A stretch of 64,000 nucleotides of DNA from an uncultured Bradyrhizobium sp. (GCF_936943645.1 NZ_CAKZJO010000053.1:62001-126000), one strand, 5' to 3'; shown: positions 25,588 through 35,007, counted from the first letter of the stretch. The notes: generated by a model not told the origin, from the sequence alone. Made by a program: numbers and translations.

Positions 25588-27900
25588 CTAGAACGCCCCG
25601 GCGATGGTGATCCGGAACGTCAGCGGCTCCACAGGATGCAACACGGTGTCCATCACGCCATTCTGGCAGACTGCGGTCGGCGCAGTGCCTGTCGTGCAGA
25701 GGTTATAGAGCGTGTCGGTCCTGAGCATCGACCCGTAGGCATAGGTGATCTGGCTCGCCCTGGTGTTGAGGAGGTTCAACACGTCGAGCTGAAGGCGCCA
25801 GCCATTGTCGATGCGGTAGCCGAGGCGGCCGTTGAAGATGCTGGTCGCGGCGGAGCGGAACGCGTTGTCTTCCGTCAGCGGGCTCGACGCCAGATAGCGC
25901 CAGCGCAAAGCTCCGAACCAGCCTGTCTTCTCGCCCAGCGTGACGCCGGCCGATGCCACCATCGCCGGCGCGTTCGGAATGTAGTTGCCGGGGGCGCTAC
26001 CCAGCTGCGCCTCGGGATAGCCAGCGAGCGAAGCATAGACGTCCGCCTGCGCGCTGTCATGGCCGCGGAAGCGCGCATGGGTCATGGCAAGATCGGCGTC
26101 GATGTCGATCCATGACCGGGGACGGTAGTGGTTGGTCCATTCGAAGCCGTAACGGCGGCTGGCGCGGGTCGCCGAGGTGTCACCGGCATCGCCCGCAAAC
26201 AGGATCTCGGAGTCCTGGTCGAGGATGAAGAAGCTGAGCGAGGTGTCAAGGCCGGGAACGATCCTGCTGCGCACGCCGACCTCCGCCCCCTTGGTCCGAA
26301 CCAGCAGCGGCGACGGCGTCAGCCGCGTTGCGGGATCGCCGGGGTCCTCCGTCGTGGTCGCGCCGCGGGCGTCGTTCGAATGCATGCCGTAGCCGGCGCC
26401 GAAGAAGAACTCGGTCTGATGGAATGGTCCGAGCACCATCCTGAATTTTGGGCTGCCGAGCGCGGCGTCCGCGCGGCCGGAATTGTTGGCGTTGAACTGC
26501 GACGTGACGTCGGCGGCATAATAGTCGCCACGCCACCCCACCGTCGTCCTGAGCCAATCGGTCCAGCGCACGGTATTCTCGGCGTAAAGGCCGACGCTGC
26601 CCTCGCCGGCCTTGTCGCTGCGGATGCCAGAAAGAAAGCCACGACGGAAGGTGTTGGTGAGCGCGAGATCGATCGCGTCATAACGCGACTGCAGGCCGAA
26701 GGTCGTCTGCATCGGCAACCCTGCGAACGAGCCGTTCAGCGTGCGCGAGATGTTGGCGCCCGCCATCAGGCGGTCGTCGTGCTGGTGGAACTGGTCGCCG
26801 AGCACGGGATCGCTGAGGTAGTAGGTAAAATTGTTGAAGAGGTCGAGCTGGCTCTTCACGACATAGGCGTTGGCTTTCCACGCACCGAGATCGTCGCTTT
26901 GCGCGACGCGGCCCGAGAGCGCGAACCGGTTGGTGTTGCCGCCGTCGCTTGGATCTTCCGAGCCGAAGCGGCTGAGAAAGCCGGATGCGATCGCGCGCTG
27001 CGGCACCTGGTCGGTCGAATTCCAAGAGTTGGCATACGCCATGCCGGTGATGGAGACGCCGTCGGTCGCGGTGCCCTGGCTGTAGCGCAAGAGACCGTTG
27101 AGCTTGCGCACATTGTCCGGATTGTCCCACGGGCCGTTGTAGGTGCCGATCTCGCCGGCAACGAGCAGCGAACCGTCACCGACCTTCGCCGAATCCATGC
27201 CGAGCAGGCGGCGGTAGCCGAAGCTGCCGACGCTCACCTGCGCCAGCCCTCCGGTGCGGTCGATCAAACCGATATGGACGCTCCCGACCGAGGCGAAATC
27301 GCCTTCGTCGGCGAAGTACGGACCCTTGCGCACATCCACCGCGGCGATGGTTTCCGGGATCAGCCAATTGAGATCGGCATAGCCCTGGCCGTGCGCGTGC
27401 GTGCGCATGTTGACGGGAACGCCGTCGACGGTGATCGCAAGGTCGGTCCCGTGGTCGAGATTATAGCCGCGCAGAAAATACTGGTTGGCTTTGCCCTCGC
27501 CGGAATGCTGCGTCACGATGAGACCCGGCACGGCTTCGAGCGCCTCGCCCGGCCGCGTGAACGGGCGTGCGTTGAGCTGTTCGCCCGAGACCGTGATCTC
27601 GCTGGCCATGCTGGGCGGGCTCTTCGCACCCGATGCGACGCTGCGCACATCCTCCCCTTGCGCCGTCGCTGGCGACACGAAGATCCGACGGCCGACCGGA
27701 GACGGCTTGCCTTGATGACGCGATGCGACCGGCTTCCTGCGCACTGAGGTTTCGCCGCTACCGATCTCGATCGGCGGCAAATCACGCGAGGTGTTGCTGC
27801 TTTGCGCGAAAGCGCTGCCGTCATCCGCAAGCAACACCGTGGCCGAGAGCAACGTCAGCGCGCCGCCGCCACGACGGGGCTCACGCCGCTTCGGTTGCAT
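25588..27900 (-). CDS. TonB-dependent outer-membrane receptor, probable nickel/cobalt uptake
   Basis: A 770-residue receptor. After a signal peptide (to about FAQSSN) comes a plug domain (ARPFTRPGEALEAVPGLIVTQHSGEGKANQYFLRGYNLDHGTDLAITVDGVPVNM) and a long 22-strand-type barrel ending in the aromatic C-terminus (LTFRITIAGAF). The sequence overlaps by 20 bp with the upstream NiCoT permease gene and the pair sits behind a NikR-type operator, so the cargo is probably a nickel chelate. The plug has no siderophore-receptor hallmark that would argue otherwise. The ATG at 27900 is chosen; extension to 27993 shadows the permease. Confidence 0.85.
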   Translation of the reverse strand: MQPKRREPRRGGGALTLLSATVLLADDGSAFAQSSNTSRDLPPIEIGSGETSVRRKPVASRHQGKPSPVGRRIFVSPATAQGEDVRSVASGAKSPPSMASEITVSGEQLNARPFTRPGEALEAVPGLIVTQHSGEGKANQYFLRGYNLDHGTDLAITVDGVPVNMRTHAHGQGYADLNWLIPETIAAVDVRKGPYFADEGDFASVGSVHIGLIDRTGGLAQVSVGSFGYRRLLGMDSAKVGDGSLLVAGEIGTYNGPWDNPDNVRKLNGLLRYSQGTATDGVSITGMAYANSWNSTDQVPQRAIASGFLSRFGSEDPSDGGNTNRFALSGRVAQSDDLGAWKANAYVVKSQLDLFNNFTYYLSDPVLGDQFHQHDDRLMAGANISRTLNGSFAGLPMQTTFGLQSRYDAIDLALTNTFRRGFLSGIRSDKAGEGSVGLYAENTVRWTDWLRTTVGWRGDYYAADVTSQFNANNSGRADAALGSPKFRMVLGPFHQTEFFFGAGYGMHSNDARGATTTEDPGDPATRLTPSPLLVRTKGAEVGVRSRIVPGLDTSLSFFILDQDSEILFAGDAGDTSATRASRRYGFEWTNHYRPRSWIDIDADLAMTHARFRGHDSAQADVYASLAGYPEAQLGSAPGNYIPNAPAMVASAGVTLGEKTGWFGALRWRYLASSPLTEDNAFRSAATSIFNGRLGYRIDNGWRLQLDVLNLLNTRASQITYAYGSMLRTDTLYNLCTTGTAPTAVCQNGVMDTVLHPVEPLTFRITIAGAF

Positions 27901-28960
27901 CGGCGCATTCCAGAGCTTTCGTTGCGGCCCGATGCCGGCTGCCCTCGAAGATGCGGCGATAGAGCACCACCGAGACGAGCCAGGCGATGGCAAACAGCGC
28001 GATCACGGCAAAGCCAACATTGGCGAGCGACTCGTTGAGGCCGTCGACCAGCGTCCACACGCCGCCGGACAGGCCGAGCCGATCGGCCGCGAGCCCAAGC
28101 GCTTCGATACCGCCGATGAACAGCGCAACCGCCACCGAGGCGCCGGTGATCGTGAGATTGTACCAGAGCTTGCGCAGGGGATCGACGAAGGCCCATCGAT
28201 ACGCGCTCACCATCAGCGCGGAATCGGCGGTGTCGATCAGCGCCATGCCGGCGGCGAACAGCGCGGGGAAAACCAGGATATCGGCAACGGACGCACCGCG
28301 CGCGGCTTCGGTAGCGGAGATGCTGAGCAGGCCGATCTCGGTCGCCGTGTCGAAGCCGAGCCCGAACAGGAGGCCGAGCGGATACATATGCCAGGGTTTG
28401 GTGACCAGGCGGAACAGCGGTCCGAGCAGCCGCGCCAGGAAACCGCGATTGGCAAGCAGCCGTTCCAACCCTTCGGCGTCGTGAACGCCCTGCTCCCGCG
28501 CCGCGCGAAACGTCCGCCACAGCCCGGCGAAGATGACGAGATTGATGGCCGCGATCGCGAGCAGGAACAGCGCCGACACCGACGTGCCGATGAGACCGCC
28601 GATCTCCTTGAGCAGGCTGTCGCCGCCAAGGCCGACCACGCCGAGCGCAAGCAACAGGGTCGCGACCACGACGACGGTGGAATGGCCGAGCGCGAAATAG
28701 AGGCCGACGCTGTGCGGCGCGCCATCCGTCTGCATCAACTTGCGCACCACGTTGTCGATGGCGGCGATGTGGTCAGCATCGACGGCGTGGCGGAGGCCGA
28801 ACACCCAGGCGAGCAGCGCGGTCGCCAGCACCGTCGGCCGGTCGCCGAACAGCGCGAAGGCCCACGCCCAGGCGGCGATGTTGGCGGCGATCAGCCCTCC
28901 GAACAGCACGACTGTTCCGGATCCGACCGCCCGCAAAGTGCGCCTCACCGCCTGCTCCAT
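27881..28960 (-). CDS. NiCoT-family nickel/cobalt permease (HoxN-like)
   Basis: A 359-residue inner-membrane protein with about eight helices. The family signature is clear in helix II: FGLRHAVDADHIAAIDN (about residues 54-70). Further motifs are LGHSTVVV and LLFGLGFDTATEIGLL. The NikR-type operator 14 bp before the ATG indicates nickel rather than cobalt. Nickel would serve hydrogenase or urease encoded elsewhere. The C-terminal end overlaps the start of the TonB receptor. Confidence 0.92.
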   Translation of the reverse strand: MEQAVRRTLRAVGSGTVVLFGGLIAANIAAWAWAFALFGDRPTVLATALLAWVFGLRHAVDADHIAAIDNVVRKLMQTDGAPHSVGLYFALGHSTVVVVATLLLALGVVGLGGDSLLKEIGGLIGTSVSALFLLAIAAINLVIFAGLWRTFRAAREQGVHDAEGLERLLANRGFLARLLGPLFRLVTKPWHMYPLGLLFGLGFDTATEIGLLSISATEAARGASVADILVFPALFAAGMALIDTADSALMVSAYRWAFVDPLRKLWYNLTITGASVAVALFIGGIEALGLAADRLGLSGGVWTLVDGLNESLANVGFAVIALFAIAWLVSVVLYRRIFEGSRHRAATKALECADATEAA

Positions 28961-28973
28961 TCACCCGATCCCA

Positions 28974-29005
28974 CAGTATGATGTTTATCAAGAACCCTCA
29001 TACTG
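28974..29005. promoter_or_regulatory. NikR operator upstream of the nickel permease-receptor operon
   Basis: CAGTATGA-N16-TCATACTG is a perfect 8-bp inverted repeat with the exact spacing of the known NikR consensus GTATGA-N16-TCATAC. It ends 14 bp before the permease ATG at 28960, where bound repressor would block transcription start. Confidence 0.88.
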
Positions 29006-29308
29006 ACAAGGGCAAGAGCCGCGCCAATTTCAACCCTACGGCCGGCAGGCTAATCGAAAGAGGCGCCAAATAATTGATTTGATGGAAGATTTTTGGTTCA
29101 GCGGAGAGCAATGCCAAATCGGGATGCTGCGCCTCTATTGGCAGGCAACGACCCACATAGCCGACCAAGTTGACCGGTCCGCACACGCCTCCCGCGGGGA
29201 TCCCTGCAAAAGATCGTCTGCTGCGGTTCGACATGGATAGAAGCCGGCGGGCGCGCTGCCGCCAACGGCGCTCTCACGATCACGCCTTCACGACCGGACG
29301 GAGGCGGT
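29006..29308. other. Gene-free stretch between the nickel operon and the siderophore receptor
   Basis: Short open frames on both strands look like chance. I looked for a cobalamin riboswitch and found neither the B12 box nor the ordered helices. Nothing else recognised. Confidence 0.4.
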
Positions 29309-31567
29309 TCACATGTCCACGGTCATCGACAGGAGATATGTGCGCGGCGCCCCCAGGAAGAACGTTCCGAACGAAGCCACGCTGGACCAGTAACTCTCGC
29401 CGGTCACATTCTGGATGTTGGCGCGGAAAACCGTCTTCTTGCCGTTGATCGCCGTGGTGTAGCGCGCGCCGAGGTCGAGCCGCGTCCACTCCGGTATCGA
29501 CTGCTTGTTCGCGGCGTCGATGAACTGCCTGCCCGTGTAGATCACGGCTCCGTTCAAAGTGAGGTCCCTCATCCACGGCAGGTCCCACTCCGCGCCAATA
29601 TTGGCCTGTACGTTCGGCACGCCGATCGGCGTGTTGCCCACATTCGCCGCGACGGCGGTCTTCGTCAGTGTGCCGTCGAGCAGAGACACGCCTCCGAGGA
29701 TGCGAACATCCGGCATGAGCTCGCCGTAGACGTTGAACTCCAGCCCGCGGACGCGTTGTTCGCCGGTCGCAGCGAAGCGTCCGGCGGAGAGTTCGCCGCT
29801 CGCCTTCGAGATCTCGAAGGCGCTGAAAGTGGTTGCGATCCGGCCGAAATCCACCTTGACGCCAGCCTCGTACTGTTTGGCCACGTAGGGCTGCAGCACT
29901 TCGCCGAAATTGGACGCGGCCTGGGGAGCGACGTCGCCCCGGGCAAGGCCTTCGATATAGTTCGCGTACAGGGAGACATTCTCCAGGGGCCGGACGACGA
30001 GGCCGACCACCGGGGTCACCGCACTCTTGTCATAGGACGACGTCAGCGTTCCGACATTGGAGAGATAGTTGTTTGCCTCGATGCCCTGGCGCCGGACACC
30101 GAGGGTCAGCAGCACGCGCTCGTCGAGCACGGACAAGGTGTCGGCGATCGAGAGGCCCGTGAGCTCGCTGTCAGAGAGCCGCGGACGGCCGCTGATCTCG
30201 TTGGCGAACTGAGTCGGCGCAACAGCGGGATTGTAGATGTTCGACGTGACCAAGGTGCCGTTGGTCAGCCGCCGGTACAGGGCGTCACGATAGACCGAGG
30301 CCTGGACGGCGAGAGCGTGATGCACGAAGCCGGTGTCGAAACGGGCGCGGACACCGCCATCATAGGTGGTGCGATCGACGCTGAGGCCGAAGAACTGGGG
30401 CGTCGAGGTCGTGTCGCCGCTCGTGTTGACGATCGTCGGAAGACCGAAGAACCGCTCGACATTGGTCTTGGAGCCGCCGACATCCGCGAACAGCGTCACC
30501 TGGTCGCTGACATCGTACTCGGTCCGCAGCAAGGCGGATTGGTCGGTGATGCGCGACCATTCCCAGGATTGGGTCACGTTCAGCTTGCCGTCCGGCGCCT
30601 TCGGCACCTGCAGACCGGAGGCCATTAGAAAGGGACGTTGCGGCGCGTCGAACCGATCGGTCTGCGCGATGAGATAGAGCCACGACCTGAAGCGCTCCCC
30701 CCGATAATCGAGAGCGAGCGATCCGACACCGGTCGTTTCGGACTGGCGATCGATGGGTGTGTTGCCATCGCGGACGCTCCCGCTGGCGCGGACGCCCCAT
30801 TCCTTGCCGTCGCCGTAACGCCGCGCAACATCCCAGTGACCGCCGAAGCGCGCCGTCGAGCCGTAGCTTGCGGTCAGACGGGTCAGATCCTCTTCCGCGC
30901 GCTTGGGCACGACGTTGATGACACCGCCGACGCCACCGTTGGGTGCCATGCCCGACAACGCAGCCGAGGGCCCCTTGAGCACTTCGATGCGCTCTACGTA
31001 ATCGGTGAAGATGCGATAGGTCGGCGCGATTCCGTAAAGCCCCTCGAAGGCGAATTCGCCATTGTTGCCTTCATTGATGGGAAATCCGCGAATATTGAAG
31101 GAATCCACCACACCGCCCGTCGGGTGGGAGCTTCGCACGGAGGGATCGAGGATCAAGGCATCAGCGCCCGTTGCCGCTTGCTGATCCCGAACGAACTTGT
31201 CGGTGTAGCTGGTCGCGCTGAACGGCGATTTCATGGTGCTGGTGTTGCCGAGCAGCCCGAGCCGCGCCCCTTGGGCAACCTGGCCGCCGGCAAATGGCGC
31301 AGCGACAGCGGCCTGCGATTGCAGCGCGACCGCTGGAGCTTGCGGTGCGCGCCGCGCGGTCGATCGGACCCGGGGGTCGTTTCGCCTGGCCGGCGCAGGG
31401 CGGGCCGATTGTTTCGCCGGCGCTTCGACGGTCACCGGTGGAAGAGAGCTTCCGCCTTGCGATGTCTGGGATCGCGCAGGCAGTTCGAACCACGTGAGCA
31501 ACGCCACTCCACCCAGCAGCGCCGCTGCTACGCGCGCCACCGTCCCAACCCCACCCGTACGTCGCAT
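29309..31567 (-). CDS. TonB-dependent siderophore receptor
   Basis: A 752-residue outer-membrane receptor of the FhuA/FoxA type. A long linker rich in Ala/Pro/Arg precedes the plug (residues about 95-210: SYTDKFVRDQQAATGADALILDPSVRSS, FNIRGFPINEGNNGEFAFEGLYG, VERIEVLKGPSAALSGMAPNGGVGGVINVVPKRA). That last motif is typical of ferric-siderophore receptors. The barrel ends with LLSMTVDM. The ATG at 31567 precedes a single signal/anchor helix (VARVAAALLGGVALLTW). No siderophore synthesis gene is nearby; the cargo is probably a xenosiderophore. Confidence 0.88.
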   Translation of the reverse strand: MRRTGGVGTVARVAAALLGGVALLTWFELPARSQTSQGGSSLPPVTVEAPAKQSARPAPARRNDPRVRSTARRAPQAPAVALQSQAAVAAPFAGGQVAQGARLGLLGNTSTMKSPFSATSYTDKFVRDQQAATGADALILDPSVRSSHPTGGVVDSFNIRGFPINEGNNGEFAFEGLYGIAPTYRIFTDYVERIEVLKGPSAALSGMAPNGGVGGVINVVPKRAEEDLTRLTASYGSTARFGGHWDVARRYGDGKEWGVRASGSVRDGNTPIDRQSETTGVGSLALDYRGERFRSWLYLIAQTDRFDAPQRPFLMASGLQVPKAPDGKLNVTQSWEWSRITDQSALLRTEYDVSDQVTLFADVGGSKTNVERFFGLPTIVNTSGDTTSTPQFFGLSVDRTTYDGGVRARFDTGFVHHALAVQASVYRDALYRRLTNGTLVTSNIYNPAVAPTQFANEISGRPRLSDSELTGLSIADTLSVLDERVLLTLGVRRQGIEANNYLSNVGTLTSSYDKSAVTPVVGLVVRPLENVSLYANYIEGLARGDVAPQAASNFGEVLQPYVAKQYEAGVKVDFGRIATTFSAFEISKASGELSAGRFAATGEQRVRGLEFNVYGELMPDVRILGGVSLLDGTLTKTAVAANVGNTPIGVPNVQANIGAEWDLPWMRDLTLNGAVIYTGRQFIDAANKQSIPEWTRLDLGARYTTAINGKKTVFRANIQNVTGESYWSSVASFGTFFLGAPRTYLLSMTVDM

Positions 31568-32010
31568 TCCCAGCAAATCCTTCACCAATCGCGCGCAGCC
31601 GCCGTGACGCAGCTCCGCACTTGGCCAGCAACGGTCATGGACCGAAGAGCAGCTCTTCGCATCCGAGTCCGGCCGGCACATGCCCCGTCAATCAATTGTT
31701 CTGCAGACGTGCACGCGCATTCGCCGCCTTCGTCTTGGCAGCAACATTCGGATACAAGCGATCTGCATCGCTTCTTTAGGAAGACGCCATCGTGGCGGCA
31801 ACGCAAATGCGCGCGCCGAGACTTAGAATGCCTCGATCATTAGCGATCGACGGGCGAATGCCCGGAACGATTCAAATGCGCGTTTGATGATTCCAAATCG
31901 ATGCGGTCAAAATGTCGCGGGAATATTCGGAAGACCGCGCGCGTCGGGAACGTTCCGCGCGACATCTCATTGCTGTCGCTCATATTGCGGCGACAACTGC
32001 CGCTGACGCG
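31568..32010. other. Gene-free stretch upstream of the siderophore receptor
   Basis: No convincing gene. It contains a perfect inverted repeat (31756-31773) and AT-richer DNA than its neighbours. I saw no clear Fur, Irr or RirA consensus. Confidence 0.45.
31756..31773. repeat. Perfect inverted repeat upstream of the siderophore receptor
   Basis: AAGCGAT-CTGC-ATCGCTT, two 7-bp arms and a 4-bp spacer, about 190 bp before the receptor ATG. It may be an operator or an RNA hairpin. Confidence 0.45.
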
Positions 32011-32445
32011 CTACCTCAGCGAGATCGTGATCTGACTGACATTGGCCGCAAGCTCCAACCCTGCTTTCGGTCCCTGCATCACGATCGTCACGCCCTTTTC
32101 GTTGCGCAGATGGACGCCGTTGACGCCGCCGATCAAAGCGAAGCCGCCGCCGACGGAGCTGTAGGTGCCGGCGAAGTCGCTGACCTCCCGGATGCCCGAG
32201 GCCCAGCCGTCAAGCCGGCCGACCGTTGCACCGGCCGTGATGCCGAAGCTCATGCCCGTAATCCTGAAGGGATAGGACCGACCGCGATAGGTCAGCACGC
32301 CGCTGCCGGCGCCGCCGCCGACCAGAAGGCCGCCCTTGACGATCTTGGCGCGGACGTGACCGGCCGCCTGCGCAAAGGACGGTGTCGCCGGCGCAGCCAG
32401 TCCAAGCGCCAACAGCAACATTGCGATCAGGCGAAAGCTCGGCAT
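32011..32445 (-). CDS. Secreted 144-residue glycine-rich protein, paralogue 1
   Basis: Signal peptide MPSFRLIAMLLLALGLAAPATPSFAQ, then a compact domain with KGGLLVGGGAGSGVLTYRGRSYPFRITGMSFGITAGAT. The motif recalls the glycine-rich strands of SYLF/Ysc84 or DUF1134-type proteins, though it is much shorter than SYLF. A paralogue of identical length is at 40269-40703 and the two align without gaps over the core. It follows the DUF2950 gene after 7 bp. Function unknown; periplasmic or outer-membrane associated is likely. Confidence 0.75.
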   Translation of the reverse strand: MPSFRLIAMLLLALGLAAPATPSFAQAAGHVRAKIVKGGLLVGGGAGSGVLTYRGRSYPFRITGMSFGITAGATVGRLDGWASGIREVSDFAGTYSSVGGGFALIGGVNGVHLRNEKGVTIVMQGPKAGLELAANVSQITISLR

Positions 32446-32452
32446 GCATCGA

Positions 32453-33370
32453 TCACGGCTTTGCGGCATCGACCTTCTTCCAGGTCTGGTCGGGATCGAA
32501 CAGCGTGGTGCGCTCGGCGATGAAGGTCGTGCGCTTGCCGAGATCCTTTTGATAGACGGTGCCGGCATGGTTGACGAGGAACGTCATCACCCCGGAATTG
32601 CCATACTCCGCAGGCCAGGCGATCAGCGCGAACCCGCCGATCATCTTGCCCTTGACGACGTAGTTGAGCGCGCCGCCGGGCGCATCGGAGCCCTGCCCTC
32701 TGAGGATGTGGAAATAGTAGCCGTGATAGGGCGAAGGTCCGACATCGCCTGCACGGTAGCCCTCCTTTGAAGCCTCCGCCGCCAGCGCGCCGAGCGGGCT
32801 CGGATCGCTGTCGTCGCGCCAGAACAGGCCGTCCTTCTTGCCGGGCGTCGAGACGATGCGCTGGGCGTAGACGCCCGCGCCCTCGCCGCGATCCTTGTCG
32901 GCATATTCGTTCTGCGCATCGACATAGGCGAGCGCGGTCTGGATCGCATCGAGCTCGTTGCGCCCGATGCGACGGCGCAGCACCTCGATCCGTCCCTCGT
33001 CGGTGTCGAACTCCCAGCCGGCCTTGGTGTTGAGCAACGGGATCGGGAACGGGAAATCGTCAGGCCCGAGCATCAGGGTTGCGGTCTTGTTGCCTTCCGT
33101 CTTGATGCCGTGCCTGGCGTCGTACATCGACGTGAAGCGGCGGCGGATGTCGTTGTCCGCGACCTCGTCGCCGGAGGAGACGATGTCGTCGGCAGCGCCG
33201 CCGAGCACTTTGAGGATATCGCGGGGTCCGCTCTTCACCGCGGCCGCGAGTGCCGCGGCCGCGTCCTCGGGTGTCTTGAAGGATTGCTGTGCCTGCGCTG
33301 CAGACCCCAGCAGCGCCAGCGCCATGAGACCCCGCAACATTGCGCGGCGGATGGATGTCAGGCCGGTCAT
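32453..33370 (-). CDS. DUF2950 family exported protein
   Basis: A 305-residue protein with a signal peptide (MLRGLMALALLGSAAQAQQ) and the DUF2950 body (FKTPEDAAAALAAAVKSG, DDIVSSGDEVADNDIRRRF, YHGYYFHILRGQGSDAPGGALNYVVKGKMIGGFALIAWPAEYGNSGVMTFLVNHAGTVYQKDLG). DUF2950 and DUF3300 genes are commonly adjacent; here they overlap by 4 bp. No biochemical function is known for the family. Confidence 0.86.
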   Translation of the reverse strand: MTGLTSIRRAMLRGLMALALLGSAAQAQQSFKTPEDAAAALAAAVKSGPRDILKVLGGAADDIVSSGDEVADNDIRRRFTSMYDARHGIKTEGNKTATLMLGPDDFPFPIPLLNTKAGWEFDTDEGRIEVLRRRIGRNELDAIQTALAYVDAQNEYADKDRGEGAGVYAQRIVSTPGKKDGLFWRDDSDPSPLGALAAEASKEGYRAGDVGPSPYHGYYFHILRGQGSDAPGGALNYVVKGKMIGGFALIAWPAEYGNSGVMTFLVNHAGTVYQKDLGKRTTFIAERTTLFDPDQTWKKVDAAKP

Positions 33371-35007
33371 GGCGTCACCTCTGCAGGGATCTTCGCGCCG
33401 CTGGCGAGCCAGTCGCGGTAGGTGCGGAATGTCAGCCCGAGTTTCTCGTAGTCAACACGCAGATAGCCATCGCTGCCGCGCGTCACGGCACCTGGCATCA
33501 CCCGCTCGACCTCCTGCGCCATGACGCCGACATAGGCCTTGTCGCTGCCGATATAGCTGAAGCGATAATAGCCGAGGCCGCTTGCGAGATGGCCGAGCAG
33601 GACGACATCATGCTTCAGCGCGATGTCGGAACGTCGGCCACCGCCACCGCCGCCACGGCCGCCTCCCCCGAAGCCGCCGCCGCCACGCGCTGCCATCCCG
33701 CCACCGCCGCCGCGCCCGACCATGCTTGGTCCACCGCCACCGCCGCGCGGCATGTTCGCCATGCTGGAGCGTCCGCGTGCAGATGCCGCGGCCGCCGACC
33801 GGCCGGAGGAGACGTTCATCGCGCCGCCGCGATTGCCGCCGCCGCCGCGGTTGGCTGCAGCACCACCGCCCGCGCGGTTCGCCGCCTTGGCGCGATCGCC
33901 GCCGCCCTTGGCGCGATCCCCGGCACCAGCGCGATCACCGCCGCCCGGCCGGTCCCGCGTCCCTGCGCTTGGACGATCTCCTGCACCCGGACGATCGCCG
34001 CGATTGCCGGCGCGATCACCCGCACGATCACCAGCACGGTCACCCGCGCGATCGCCTGCCCGATCTCCTGCTCGGTCTCCTGCACCTTGATTGGGACGCA
34101 GCACCTGGTTGCCGTCACGGCCGCGGAAATCCATCCGGTCCGACACGCCGGCCTTCAGATTGTTGTTGCCGAAGCGCTGTTGAACGTTGCTGTTGTTGTA
34201 GCGCACGCCCTGACGATGCGCCGGATTGTGCTGCCAGCCATTGCCGATGTTGGTGGTGCGATGATTGACGTAGACGTTGCGGTTGCCCCAGTTGCAGCCG
34301 CCGCCCCAGTAATTGCCCCAGCGCCCGATGGCCCAGGCGGTGCCGAAAGCGAGGCCCGCCGCAACCACGCCTGCACCGATGTAGGATGGGTAGCCCCAAT
34401 AATAGGGCGGATACTCCGCGTAAGGCCAGCCGCCGTAAACCGTTGCCGGATCGTAATAGGGCACGTACATCTCGGCAGGATTGGCTTGCTGGATCACGAC
34501 GACCTGCTTGCCCTCCTGCGCCTGCATGCTGACCTTCTGCTGCTTGGTGGTGACCAGCTTCTTGTTGTCATAGGCCTTGGTGCGCAGGCGCTGGATCGCG
34601 TCCATCACGTCGGGCTGCTGGGCGAGAAAGGCATCGCCGAGCTTCTTGGTCCATTCGAGCTGGTCGCTCATCATGGTCAACACATCGGCGGTGCTGGCCA
34701 GGGCCTTGACGCTGTCGTCCCAGGCCTGCTTCTCGACTTCCGTCTTCAGCGCATCACCCTTTAAAGTCTTGCGCTCCTTCAGCCAGCGGTCGGCCTGCAC
34801 GACCTCCAGCGGATAGGTTGAGGCCGCGAGCACGTTGGCCAGGAGTTCGTCGGGATAGAGCGCGATCGGCGCGACCAGGGCCTCCAGTTGCTCCGGCTTC
34901 AGGAGTTCGGCGGTTGGCGCGGGCGGGGTTGCGGGCTGCGCCGTGGCAACGACCGACGTCGCCATCACGAGCGCAAGTGCCATCAGGGTCTTGCCGCAGC
35001 GGAACAT
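33367..35007 (-). CDS. DUF3300 protein with GDRA repeats, Gly-rich linker and C-terminal S74-like domain
   Basis: A 546-residue exported protein. Residues 25-230 are the DUF3300 domain (LLKPEQLEALVAPIALYPDELLANVLAASTYPLEVVQADRWL, VPYYDPATVYGGWPYAEYPPYYW). Then a basic low-complexity region with about nine GDRA-type repeats (308-336) and poly-Gly. The last 85 residues (SDIALKHDVVLLG, GLGYYRFSYIGSDKAYVGVMAQEVERVMPGAV, YLRVDYEKLGL) look like a peptidase S74/endosialidase-type intramolecular chaperone domain. The ATG at 35007 is preferred over a GTG one codon earlier on spacing to GGAGG. An FNR-type box lies 63 bp upstream. Confidence 0.83.
   Translation of the reverse strand: MFRCGKTLMALALVMATSVVATAQPATPPAPTAELLKPEQLEALVAPIALYPDELLANVLAASTYPLEVVQADRWLKERKTLKGDALKTEVEKQAWDDSVKALASTADVLTMMSDQLEWTKKLGDAFLAQQPDVMDAIQRLRTKAYDNKKLVTTKQQKVSMQAQEGKQVVVIQQANPAEMYVPYYDPATVYGGWPYAEYPPYYWGYPSYIGAGVVAAGLAFGTAWAIGRWGNYWGGGCNWGNRNVYVNHRTTNIGNGWQHNPAHRQGVRYNNSNVQQRFGNNNLKAGVSDRMDFRGRDGNQVLRPNQGAGDRAGDRAGDRAGDRAGDRAGDRAGNRGDRPGAGDRPSAGTRDRPGGGDRAGAGDRAKGGGDRAKAANRAGGGAAANRGGGGNRGGAMNVSSGRSAAAASARGRSSMANMPRGGGGGPSMVGRGGGGGMAARGGGGFGGGGRGGGGGGRRSDIALKHDVVLLGHLASGLGYYRFSYIGSDKAYVGVMAQEVERVMPGAVTRGSDGYLRVDYEKLGLTFRTYRDWLASGAKIPAEVTP
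34000..34086 (-). repeat. In-gene tandem repeat coding GDRA units
   Basis: Degenerate 12-bp repeats inside the DUF3300 gene give tandem Ala-Gly-Asp-Arg units. Third-position variation between copies shows they are not a very recent expansion, but copy number may vary between strains. Confidence 0.8.

Noticed and set aside
28961..29308. Possible cobalamin riboswitch upstream of the metal permease
   Set aside because: No B12 box or ordered conserved helices; the perfect NikR operator explains control better.
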